From assembly GCA_035504095.1 (NCBI GenBank), contig DATJSN010000057.1:1-30676 (forward strand): DNA of 30,676 nt, read 5' to 3'. The position numbers and the translations under genes are program-made. The DNA comes from DATJSN01 sp035504095 (lineage in GTDB: Bacteria > Planctomycetota > Phycisphaerae > WQYP01). The notes under the pieces were generated by a model. The model saw only the letters and a program-made list of their open reading frames with translations. It ran no database searches and was not told the DNA's origin. Below are positions 1 through 6,052 of the stretch, one piece after another. Positions within the stretch are counted from its first letter, which is position 1. Every line of letters begins with the position of its first letter.

Positions 1-1140
1 TGTGGATAAAATCCGTTCGATGCGCTGCTCGGTGAAAATCCGGCGAATATCCGTTAGCAGCATAACGCCGATATCTTGTGCATCCTGATCACGTTGATCG
101 GCCAATGCCGTGAATGCGGCTCGGGCGCGGTCCGGCCAGTCCCCGCCGGCAATTTCAGCAATAGCAAAAAGCGGCCGCCAATTGTCGGCTAAACGGTTGT
201 AAGCGCCGGGCGGCAAGGTCGGGGCGCAATCTTTAATCCGCTGAAAATTATCCGCCGCGAAGCGTGAGAGTTTTCGCCGCAGGTTTTCTTCATGCTCCGT
301 TTGCATTGAATCGAACCTTTGGCGCAGCTCGCCGGGTTTGGCGCGGAAAAGTCGAACAGGAATAGACCGATCCTGTAATGTGCCAGGAATGGCGCTGATG
401 CTTGAGATAACCGCCGGGGTAAAAACGTCAAATGCCCGAAGTTCGTTTTCATCACCACCATCGCGGATCATACGCCTGCCGTGCTCATGTCCGGCGATCA
501 GAACGCTACACAGATCGTCGTTATTGAAGAAAATAGAGTCGTCCTGATCTATTAAAATAACAGGGCACCATTTATCAATAACGCAAAAAAGCGCCTCAAG
601 GCTGACATTCTCAACGCGAAGCGATTTGGGAACCAAACACCCCAGGATATTCAGCAAGGTGGTCTTTCCACATTGCTTTTGGGGAGAGGTTATATGGAGT
701 CTTGGCGTATGAGAAAAGGCCTGGAAACAGTGCGTGTGCGCCGTCCAGAGGGCAATCGCGTCAGCGGCGCCGTTCGGCAGCGCCACAAATTGAGACATCG
801 TCTGGGATATTTCGTTGATAATATCCGCACTGTTCACAGGTTCCGGCCACGGTTCAGGCGCGGGCAGATCAAGGCTTTTGCCGGGGATATTGGCAATGGG
901 GATGGGTTTAATTGGAATTTCCGGCAATGAGAGTTCAACGGCGAGCTTATTTAATTGTACGGACAATTCGTCACGTGGGATATGCAGGAACTTGATTTTG
1001 ATGCGGTTTATATAATCCTCACGCGCCTTAGCATCGCGCAGATTAATTTGATGAATAAAACTAGTCTCATCATGGCGCAGGATTACGGCCCACGACTGGC
1101 GGCTGATTTGTACGGCTTTGAGAGTAAAAATATTGCTCAT
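1..1140 (-). CDS. DUF3631 helicase/primase-like ATPase, C-terminus beyond left edge
   Basis: The frame is open from the ATG at 1140 down to base 1, giving the first 380 residues; the C-terminus lies outside the window. A P-loop-like motif SPQKQCGKTTLL is at residues 152-163 and a Walker-B-like ILIDQDD at 195-201. The arginine-containing segment LQDRSIPVRLFR is at 255-266, and the DUF3631 signature NRLADNWRPLFAIAEIAGGDW at about 315-335. From family knowledge, DUF3631 occurs in replication/primase proteins of phages, plasmids and integrative elements; a helicase-like role is inferred. The usual acidic pair in Walker B reads DQ here. About 145 residues precede the P-loop and contain no recognised primase motif. 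There is no good Shine-Dalgarno; an out-of-frame ATG lies ten bases upstream. A type IIG-like remnant next door fits the edge of a mobile or degraded element. Confidence 0.85.
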   Translation of the reverse strand, partial: MSNIFTLKAVQISRQSWAVILRHDETSFIHQINLRDAKAREDYINRIKIKFLHIPRDELSVQLNKLAVELSLPEIPIKPIPIANIPGKSLDLPAPEPWPEPVNSADIINEISQTMSQFVALPNGAADAIALWTAHTHCFQAFSHTPRLHITSPQKQCGKTTLLNILGCLVPKSLRVENVSLEALFCVIDKWCPVILIDQDDSIFFNNDDLCSVLIAGHEHGRRMIRDGGDENELRAFDVFTPAVISSISAIPGTLQDRSIPVRLFRAKPGELRQRFDSMQTEHEENLRRKLSRFAADNFQRIKDCAPTLPPGAYNRLADNWRPLFAIAEIAGGDWPDRARAAFTALADQRDQDAQDIGVMLLTDIRRIFTEQRIERILST

Positions 1141-1150
1141 AGAGCACCAT

Positions 1151-1180
1151 AGGTTATAGGTGACAGATTACAGGGGACAG
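1151..1180. repeat. Degenerate GGTGACAG-type dispersed repeat
   Basis: This stretch contains ataggtgacag followed by attacaggggacag. It resembles 5118-5150 (ataggtgacagggaacagg) and 10044-10085 (gataggtgataggtgacagg). It lies just upstream of the DUF3631 start codon, so it probably forms part of that gene's leader or promoter. Confidence 0.5.
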
Positions 1181-1197
1181 TTTTTCCGCAACCGACC

Positions 1198-1220
1198 TGT
1201 CCTAAATACTGAATAGGACA
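1198..1220. promoter_or_regulatory. 23-bp dyad, candidate operator
   Basis: TGTCCTA (1198-1204) and TAGGACA (1214-1220) form a perfect 7-bp inverted repeat with a 9-nt spacer, 58 bp upstream of the DUF3631 start codon. A second small hairpin, GCGGC-AAC-GCCGC, lies at 1237-1249. Neither is followed by a T-run, so a protein-binding dyad fits better than a terminator. The regulator is unknown. Confidence 0.3.
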
Positions 1221-1323
1221 ATCAACCCCCCACGGCGCGGCAACGCCGCCACCTACCCTTAATAGACTTTTCATCTCCCCTTTTCTGTGAGAATGGAGCG
1301 CGTATCGCGATTGGCGGGGTTAT

Positions 1324-1569
1324 TTGAATTGCGAAATCAGATTCATTCGCAATCTTCCTATCAAGATTCCCACTAACTCCGAGGAAAGAAAGTTTGCTAT
1401 GCAGATTACCGCAAGCGCTCGCACCATCATTGATGCCAAGGTTGCTCTCTGCGCCTCAAAACTGTCCGATCGAGAAAAGAACCAGTTCGAGGCCGCCGTT
1501 GATGCACATGAGAAACTTATAGATGAATCAGTTTTCTCGCTTTATGGAATCGATGGACTGCCAAAATGA
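1324..1569 (+). pseudogene. Orphan C-terminal fragment resembling a type IIG restriction-modification enzyme
   Basis: An 81-codon frame starts at TTG 1324; the frame is open back to a TGA at 1288-1290. The order of features resembles the C-terminal end of TaqI/Eco57I-like type IIG restriction-methylase proteins. There is a specificity-domain strand IRNLPIKIPTNSEE, a helix of about 25 residues, a K/E-rich helix, and then IDESVFSLYGIDGLPK, comparable with the family ending 'ID..VYELYGL'. No methylase motif (NPPY) or nuclease motif lies upstream. The most economical reading is a leftover tail of a deleted gene, not a working protein. A free-standing small protein cannot be excluded, but there is no ribosome-binding site. 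The assignment rests on pattern recognition, not a search. Confidence 0.5.
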
Positions 1570-2052
1570 ATATATAAGGTGGAGCATTGATGTTTAGAGG
1601 GTTCAATCTATCGAATCTAACCTTGCGGTAGTTTAATGATGCCATAACTTTTACATTGGAATACATCGAGTGAAAGTTCACAGAATTTTTATTAGCCATC
1701 CCTCTCGCGCGGTACTAGAGTTAAAATGGCTAATGACAGCCACCTATTTCTTCATACCCCAGACCGAGCATTCGCAATTTTGCGATCAAGCGAGATTTAC
1801 TAACTGCGTCCCCGTTTCACTCCCTTCTCTTCTCTCTACTTTCTTAACACAGAATGCGCCGTTATTGGCCGAGCACTACGGCACTCCAGAAAATTTACCG
1901 TTGACAAAAATCTATCGGGCGCGACACAATATTCCGGCAGTTCAAGACGTTTTCGTGCTTTTCGGTATTTAGCTAAATTGTGGCAATTAACCGATCAACG
2001 CGACTTTCTGGCTTAGGAATACCCTAAATCGTTATTTGAAGAGGTATCGACG
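1570..2052. other. 480-bp AT-rich gap without a convincing gene
   Basis: Two overlapping plus-strand frames exist: 1670-1972 (100 codons) and an ATG-less frame at 1804-2016 that ends in arginine/leucine-rich codons. Neither has a ribosome-binding site or a recognisable domain. A perfect 6-bp inverted repeat, TCGCAA-TT-TTGCGA, lies at 1772-1785. A TTGACA at 1901-1906 with CACAAT at 1925-1930 (18-bp spacer) could be a weak promoter for the YVTN gene. The stretch may hold decayed accessory genes. Confidence 0.4.
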
Positions 2053-3072
2053 ATGAGATTAATATTTGTTACGACCGCATTTACTATCGCAGTGTCTTTT
2101 ACAGCGTCTTTCGTCTATGCCACCCACATCAATGATCAGCCGGTTGCGACTGCGCCATATAAATTCGATGCTAACATTGAGAACAACTCTCTTGCGGTGA
2201 GTCCCGATGAACGCCTCGCCGTCGCAAGTTACAGCCCAGATCCCGGCGTCAAGGTGTACAACTTACAGGACGGAAGCCTCGTGACGACGCTCTCCGGCTT
2301 CATCACTCCCCGGAATATTCTCTTCACCCCCGACGGCAAACAGATTCTCATATCCGATTCCACCTGCGGCGTTGTGGTCATCGTGGACGCGAAAACGTTC
2401 AAGGACGTGGCCACAATTCCCATCGGCGCCGGCGCGTTCGGGACTGCACTCGATGTTCAGGGCAAACGTCTCTACGTCAACAACGAAGCCGCAGATACGG
2501 TTACCGTCGTTGACCTTGCCAGCCGGCAGACCATTGCTGTGCTTACGGGTTTCTCTCAGCCTCGCCAGGGAGTGAAGCTCAACCCAGCGGGAAATCTGCT
2601 TTTCGTCACCAATTTCGCCGGCGACAAGATCGTGGTCATCGACACTGCGACCCTCATGCCTGTCCACGAAATCATCGGTATCAAAGGTATACGCGCCATT
2701 TCCATCACCGCTGACGGCAACACTTTGTACGCCGCCAGCAGCGACACAAATTCAATCGCCGTGGTTGATCTTAAAACCTACACGATTCGCACGTTTGTGC
2801 CCGTTGGAAATGATCCCTATGGGGCGGCCCTGAGTCCCGATGGCAGCCGGGTCTATTCCGGCAACAAACTCGATAACTCACTCACCATCATTGATACCAG
2901 CGACAACAAGCCGATTGGGACGATCACCGGCTTCAATGAACCACGACAGGCGATTGTTTTCGGACAGCATGGCGCCATCGCCTATGTTCTGAATAAGGAC
3001 CTGAGTATTGCCGTCGTTGACCTTAAGGCACAGAAAATCATCAACACAATAGGCTCTAACCCCTCCAAATAG
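2053..3072 (+). CDS. Secreted YVTN/NHL-type beta-propeller protein
   Basis: This is a 339-residue protein with a clear signal peptide (residues 1-23, hydrophobic core then VYA before T24). The rest consists of repeats of about 42 residues. They carry the patterns 'LAVSPDERLAVASY', 'VYNLQDGSLVTTLSGF', 'LYVNNEAADTVTVVDL' and 'VYSGNKLDNSLTIIDT', which are the strands of a seven-bladed YVTN propeller (40-residue repeat family). Such proteins are periplasmic or surface-exposed scaffolds; no catalytic residues are evident and no substrate can be assigned. The ATG at 2053 has AGAGG eight bases upstream. Its GC content is higher than that of the flanking small genes, and it appears to be a single-gene transcript followed by a dispersed repeat. 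Confidence 0.9.
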   Translation: MRLIFVTTAFTIAVSFTASFVYATHINDQPVATAPYKFDANIENNSLAVSPDERLAVASYSPDPGVKVYNLQDGSLVTTLSGFITPRNILFTPDGKQILISDSTCGVVVIVDAKTFKDVATIPIGAGAFGTALDVQGKRLYVNNEAADTVTVVDLASRQTIAVLTGFSQPRQGVKLNPAGNLLFVTNFAGDKIVVIDTATLMPVHEIIGIKGIRAISITADGNTLYAASSDTNSIAVVDLKTYTIRTFVPVGNDPYGAALSPDGSRVYSGNKLDNSLTIIDTSDNKPIGTITGFNEPRQAIVFGQHGAIAYVLNKDLSIAVVDLKAQKIINTIGSNPSK

Positions 3073-3086
3073 GACTCAGAGAGAAA

Positions 3087-3124
3087 TTTTTCACCACAAC
3101 GACACGACGTTTTAACGCAGAGGT
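3087..3124. repeat. Dispersed 'caccacaacgacacgacg' repeat copy
   Basis: A degenerate copy of the element clustered at 5850-6022: a T-run, then caccacaacgacacgacg, then ttttaacgcagagg. It lies directly after the YVTN gene. Confidence 0.55.
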
Positions 3125-3193
3125 TGCCGCCGGGGTAGCGTTTCACTCATCCGTTATACTATTTATAGATATACGATTTACGGGAATTGTGGC

Positions 3194-3433
3194 GTGGGAC
3201 AAAGAGATTCGGACATTTTTGAGGAAATATTAGATTTTATTCTCGAGTGGCCATGGGTTGCGGCGTCACTGGGGATTGCTTTCGGCATTGTTGCGGTTTA
3301 CTTGCAATGGATCCATCCAGTGACGTTTAAGGGCGTTCATCAAATCTACCCTCAGCCTTTGTTTGCCCTGCCCTTCTGGGGATTAGCTTTCCTGCTGTTA
3401 TTCGCCTCGCTTGCAAGATACTTTCGGCACTGA
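3194..3433 (+). CDS. Small two-helix membrane protein
   Basis: A 79-residue protein starting at GTG 3194 with no good Shine-Dalgarno. After an acidic N-terminus (DSDIFEEILDF) there are two hydrophobic segments, about residues 20-41 and 56-74, ending in a short basic tail ARYFRH. I recognise no family. It precedes another membrane protein by 21 bases in the same direction, so the two are probably co-transcribed. Codon use is AT-richer than in most of the window, in line with acquired accessory DNA. It could be a subunit or anchor for the next protein, but nothing shows that directly. Confidence 0.5.
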   Translation: MGQRDSDIFEEILDFILEWPWVAASLGIAFGIVAVYLQWIHPVTFKGVHQIYPQPLFALPFWGLAFLLLFASLARYFRH

Positions 3434-3454
3434 GATTATGAAGATCAAACACAA

Positions 3455-4045
3455 ATGAATACTGAAACAGATCAAAAACAAAAGTGCGGCGACGAGTTTC
3501 ATAGCGTTACTGATAGGCCTAAACTGGATGTCGAATTTTTGTCAGTCAGTTATACAATTGGTATGGCGGCTTTCACGGGGGCGGCATTGCTCACGCCAGA
3601 TGCTATTTTCTTGGAACCCCCTACTAGAAATAACAAGCGGCTGTACTTTGGAATGTTGTTTGGAGCATTGGTAGCCTTCTTTATCGCCCACTACTTCTTT
3701 GCTATATCTACCCTGACATTTCTAGTGATAGCATTCGGAACCGTATTGATTTTAAAAATGAATGCAATAATAGGAAATATAAACACGCGGAAGGAAAACA
3801 AAATCCCATTCAAAGACCTCCCGCAGGAAATTCAGCAGCATGAGTCTATGCGTGATATTTCTGCGGACCAAGATGTCATAGTTATCCCCCGCGCAGCAGT
3901 AAAAGAGGTCCATATTGCAAGATGGCAGTGGTCTCTTATCAAGACTGCAAAACGCACCTACAAGATTGAGACTGGCTACCACTATGAAAATATCCGAGGA
4001 AAATTCGAACGTACTGGGTGGCTTCCCTTAGTTTCCAATCCCTAG
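3455..4045 (+). CDS. Membrane protein with C-terminal soluble domain, unknown function
   Basis: A 196-residue protein. Residues 1-28 are hydrophilic. There are hydrophobic segments at about 28-50, 63-80 and 82-100, followed by a soluble region of about 95 residues. The soluble part contains 'VIVIPRAAVKEVHIARWQWSL' then 'TYKIETGYHYEN'. This alternation of strands around an IPR-aAVKEV motif resembles small membrane-linked PH-like domains (bPH type), but the match is only suggestive. No catalytic motif is visible. It follows the 79-residue membrane protein by 21 bases and has low GC, so the pair looks like one imported unit. There is no evident ribosome-binding site, so coupling or leader-poor initiation is possible. 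Confidence 0.65.
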   Translation: MNTETDQKQKCGDEFHSVTDRPKLDVEFLSVSYTIGMAAFTGAALLTPDAIFLEPPTRNNKRLYFGMLFGALVAFFIAHYFFAISTLTFLVIAFGTVLILKMNAIIGNINTRKENKIPFKDLPQEIQQHESMRDISADQDVIVIPRAAVKEVHIARWQWSLIKTAKRTYKIETGYHYENIRGKFERTGWLPLVSNP

Positions 4046-4135
4046 CTTAAAATATAAACAGTTAGGAATCGTCGCCAATTTCCGCCCTGTTCTTATCCCT
4101 ATCTTCGAGCTCTTCGCGAACTTTGTGGTAAAAAT

Positions 4136-5050
4136 TTATCTCGGCGTAGTCGTTTTGGTCCGCAAAGCCAAGAACAACGGAATTTCACGCCGGGTTTTTT
4201 CCAATGCTGCAAATTTCTTTCCTTCAGGCGGCTGCTTATGGCTGATCCATTCCTCAACGTGATCGATCCATAGACCGGCGGAGCCAAGGGTATTGATGTA
4301 CGCCTGAAGCGGGCGATGAAAAGTTAGCGTAGTCTGATCGGGGTTGCTGCCTGGATGCATGGCGATGGGAATTTTTTCCGAGCTTAAATAGGAATCGATA
4401 CGCCGGTACTGGCTCTGCGACACATTGTCCCATTGCCAGGAGCTTTTTTGCGGAATGCGGAAACAGGGATGCATCATCACGATGACCAGCGAACCAGACG
4501 GTTTTAGCGCGTGGCGGACGCCTTGCCAGATGGGTGAGAGCGGCGTCATGTTCTGTATGGCCAATATGCAGACGGCGGCATCGAAGGAGCCGGGAGAAAT
4601 GAATTGATAGGTCTGGAGTTTGCGGGCGTCGGCGACGTGGTATTGCTCAAGCGTCGGATTGGTTTGCCGCTGACGGGCGGCATCAATGAGCGTGCCGGCC
4701 AGATCTATGCCGACAGTTGAAATTCCTTTCTGAGCTAAGGCCCGGCACAGGACGCCTTGGCCGCAGGCGATATCGAGGACTTTTTGGCCGGGCTTGAGGT
4801 CAAGGACGCGCAGTACGCCGGGGATAATGGTCTTTTGCTGATGGGAGGAACCCTGTTCGCCAATAAGCTCGTCGTACCAGTCGGCGACGTGGGACCAGTC
4901 GGCGGCGGCGGCACCGCCGCCGAGACGGGGGTCGGGGCCGGCACCATGGGTGCCGCGTCGGGAGACGGGAGACGGGAGACGGGAGTGGCGGCTGGACCGA
5001 GTAGGGAGACGGGAGTCAGGAGACGGGCGAGAGGAGTTTTTCTTAGACAT
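4136..5050 (-). CDS. SAM-dependent class I methyltransferase with repeat-derived N-terminus
   Basis: A 304-residue protein from the ATG at 5050; a GTG six codons upstream is less likely. Motif I, KVLDIACGQGVL, is at residues 90-101. It is followed by GIDLAGTLIDAAR (motif II-like acidic loop), FDAAVCILAIQNM (motif IV-like) and ALKPSGSLVIVMMHPCF (motif VI/post-motif). This is the Methyltransf_11/25 fold, as in small-molecule or quinone-type methylases; the substrate is unknown. Residues 5-50 are low-complexity Ser/Arg/Pro then Gly/Ala, encoded by the GGGAGAC repeat (4960-5032) and a GGC run. The true fold begins near WSHVADWYDEL at 52. No later in-frame start precedes the fold, so the repeat is translated if the gene is expressed. 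Confidence 0.85.
   Translation of the reverse strand: MSKKNSSRPSPDSRLPTRSSRHSRLPSPVSRRGTHGAGPDPRLGGGAAAADWSHVADWYDELIGEQGSSHQQKTIIPGVLRVLDLKPGQKVLDIACGQGVLCRALAQKGISTVGIDLAGTLIDAARQRQTNPTLEQYHVADARKLQTYQFISPGSFDAAVCILAIQNMTPLSPIWQGVRHALKPSGSLVIVMMHPCFRIPQKSSWQWDNVSQSQYRRIDSYLSSEKIPIAMHPGSNPDQTTLTFHRPLQAYINTLGSAGLWIDHVEEWISHKQPPEGKKFAALEKTRREIPLFLALRTKTTTPR
4960..5032. repeat. GGGAGAC(GGGAG) short tandem repeat inside methyltransferase 5' end
   Basis: Plus-strand units ggagac / gggagac / gggagtc recur at least seven times, in two blocks separated by ggcggctggaccgagta. On the minus strand they encode Ser-Arg-Leu-Pro-type residues of the methyltransferase N-terminus. Units are imperfect, so this is a decayed microsatellite-like array rather than CRISPR. 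Confidence 0.75.
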
Positions 5051-5058
5051 AACGATGA

Positions 5059-5150
5059 TTTTTACCACCTATGCACCATAGAGTACACAGGGGACACGAA
5101 GGATGCACAGAGAAGGGCATAGGTGACAGGGAACAGGCCACAGATTAAAA
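5059..5150. repeat. Composite dispersed repeat between methyltransferase and toxin gene
   Basis: The first half (5059-5115: tttaccacctatgcacc, cacaggggacacgaagg, atgcacagagaa) belongs to the 'accacgaaggcacaaagg' family seen at 5850-6022. The second half (5118-5150: ataggtgacagggaacagg, cacagatta) belongs to the GGTGACAGG family seen at 1151 and 10044. The two families abut here. Confidence 0.65.
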
Positions 5151-5158
5151 AAAGAAAC

Positions 5159-5187
5159 TTGACTAACAGTGATTTATAAGTTACTAT
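5159..5187 (+). promoter_or_regulatory. Candidate promoter of toxin-antitoxin operon, apparently leaderless
   Basis: TTGACT at 5159-5164 and TACTAT at 5182-5187 are separated by exactly 17 bp. The -10 ends six bases before the ATG at 5194, so the predicted transcription start falls on or next to the start codon. No Shine-Dalgarno is present. Confidence 0.45.
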
Positions 5188-5193
5188 ATACCA

Positions 5194-5523
5194 ATGATCG
5201 AAGTGCTGCACTATGTCAACGAGTCAGGCCGGGATATGGTGCGGCATTGGCTTGACGAACTGCGCGATCGCCGCGCGGCAGCCAGGATTGTTATACGCAT
5301 GGATCGGCTGGCTGAAGGAAACTTCGGCGATTGGCAACCCTTGCGCGAAGGCGTGTGTGAATTGCGGATCGACTATGGACCCGGCTATCGCGTCTACTAT
5401 GCCATGGCAGGACGAACATGCGTGCTGTTGTTGTGCGGCGGTGATAAACGCAAACAGGCAGCGGACATCGACCGTGCAGTCAGTTATTGGAGAGATTACA
5501 AACGAAGGATGGAAAAGCCATGA
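5194..5523 (+). CDS. HigB/RelE-type toxin (phage-derived Gp49-like addiction-module killer)
   Basis: A 109-residue protein with the pattern of the 'addiction module killer protein' branch of the RelE/ParE superfamily. It has an N-terminal strand MIEVLHYV, a helix VRHWLDELRDRRAAARIVIRMDRLAEGNFGD, then CELRIDYGPGYRVYYA, the strand CVLLLCGGDKRKQAADI and a C-terminal helix. The GPGYRVYY and GGDKRKQ.DI segments are the most diagnostic. Members typically act as ribosome-dependent mRNA interferases neutralised by a downstream HTH antitoxin, and that partner follows with an ATGA overlap. Toxin-first order is normal for the HigBA type. The promoter at 5159-5187 leaves essentially no leader. Confidence 0.9.
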   Translation: MIEVLHYVNESGRDMVRHWLDELRDRRAAARIVIRMDRLAEGNFGDWQPLREGVCELRIDYGPGYRVYYAMAGRTCVLLLCGGDKRKQAADIDRAVSYWRDYKRRMEKP

Positions 5524-5834
5524 AACACAAACCAAGCATTTCACACGACGAAGCGGTCATTCGGCATCTTCGTGAAGATCCGGAATTTGCCGCCGAGTAT
5601 CTTAGGGCAGCCCTGGAAGATACGGAGGAGCCGAAAGTGTTGCTGATCGCGCTGCGGCGCATCACCGCGGCGAGGGGTGGTTTCACGAAGGTAGCCAAGG
5701 CGGCGGGGATTGAACGTGAAAGCCTGCACCGTGCACTGTCGGCTCGCGGCAATCCGCGGCTCTCGACGCTCGTGGCGGTAATGCACGCCATTGGATTGAA
5801 GCTAACGGTGGAAGCGGCACATGCGGGAAGCTGA
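5520..5834 (+). CDS. HTH antitoxin of HigA/HI1420 type
   Basis: A 104-residue protein whose ATG (5520-5522) overlaps the toxin stop as ATGA, indicating translational coupling. AAGGA lies ten bases upstream, inside the toxin gene. The family arrangement is an N-terminal segment ending in ALEDTEEPKVLLIALRRITAARGG, then the HTH FTKVAKAAGIERESLHRALSARGNPRLSTLVAVMHAIGLKL. This matches the 'probable addiction module antidote' family partnered with Gp49-like killers. It should bind and neutralise the toxin and repress the shared promoter. An in-frame TTG 11 codons upstream is less likely than the overlapping ATG. Confidence 0.9.
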   Translation: MKHKPSISHDEAVIRHLREDPEFAAEYLRAALEDTEEPKVLLIALRRITAARGGFTKVAKAAGIERESLHRALSARGNPRLSTLVAVMHAIGLKLTVEAAHAGS

Positions 5835-5849
5835 TGAGCGGTGCGAAGA

Positions 5850-6022
5850 TTTTACCACGACGGCACAACGGTTTTTAACGCAGAGGACGCAGAGAAACTT
5901 TTAATTTTTTTTACCGCGAAGGCACAAAGGACGCAAAGATATTAATTAATTTTTACCACGACGAGACGACGACACAACGTTTTTTAACGGGGATTATGCA
6001 AAGGCAGCGCAGAGAACGCGGA
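5850..6022. repeat. Cluster of three dispersed-repeat copies
   Basis: Three head-to-tail degenerate units: 5850-5902 (tttaccacgacggcacaacg then aacgcagaggacgcagagaa), 5905-5940 (accgcgaaggcacaaaggac then gcaaagat) and about 5950-6022 (accacgacgagacgacgaca, then cagcgcagagaacgcgg). T-rich linkers separate them. This fills the gap between the antitoxin and the LRR gene. No open frame or clear hairpin is evident. Confidence 0.75.
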
Positions 6023-6052
6023 TAGTTTTTAATATTTTATTTCGGGTGATTA

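Noticed and set aside
1670..1972. 100-codon plus-strand frame
   Set aside because: No ribosome-binding site, no domain, and a Ser/Thr/Phe-rich composition typical of AT-rich noncoding DNA; kept only as part of the gap description.
4960..5032. Short direct repeats as a CRISPR
   Set aside because: Units of 7-12 bp without spacers of constant length; they form a microsatellite-like array.
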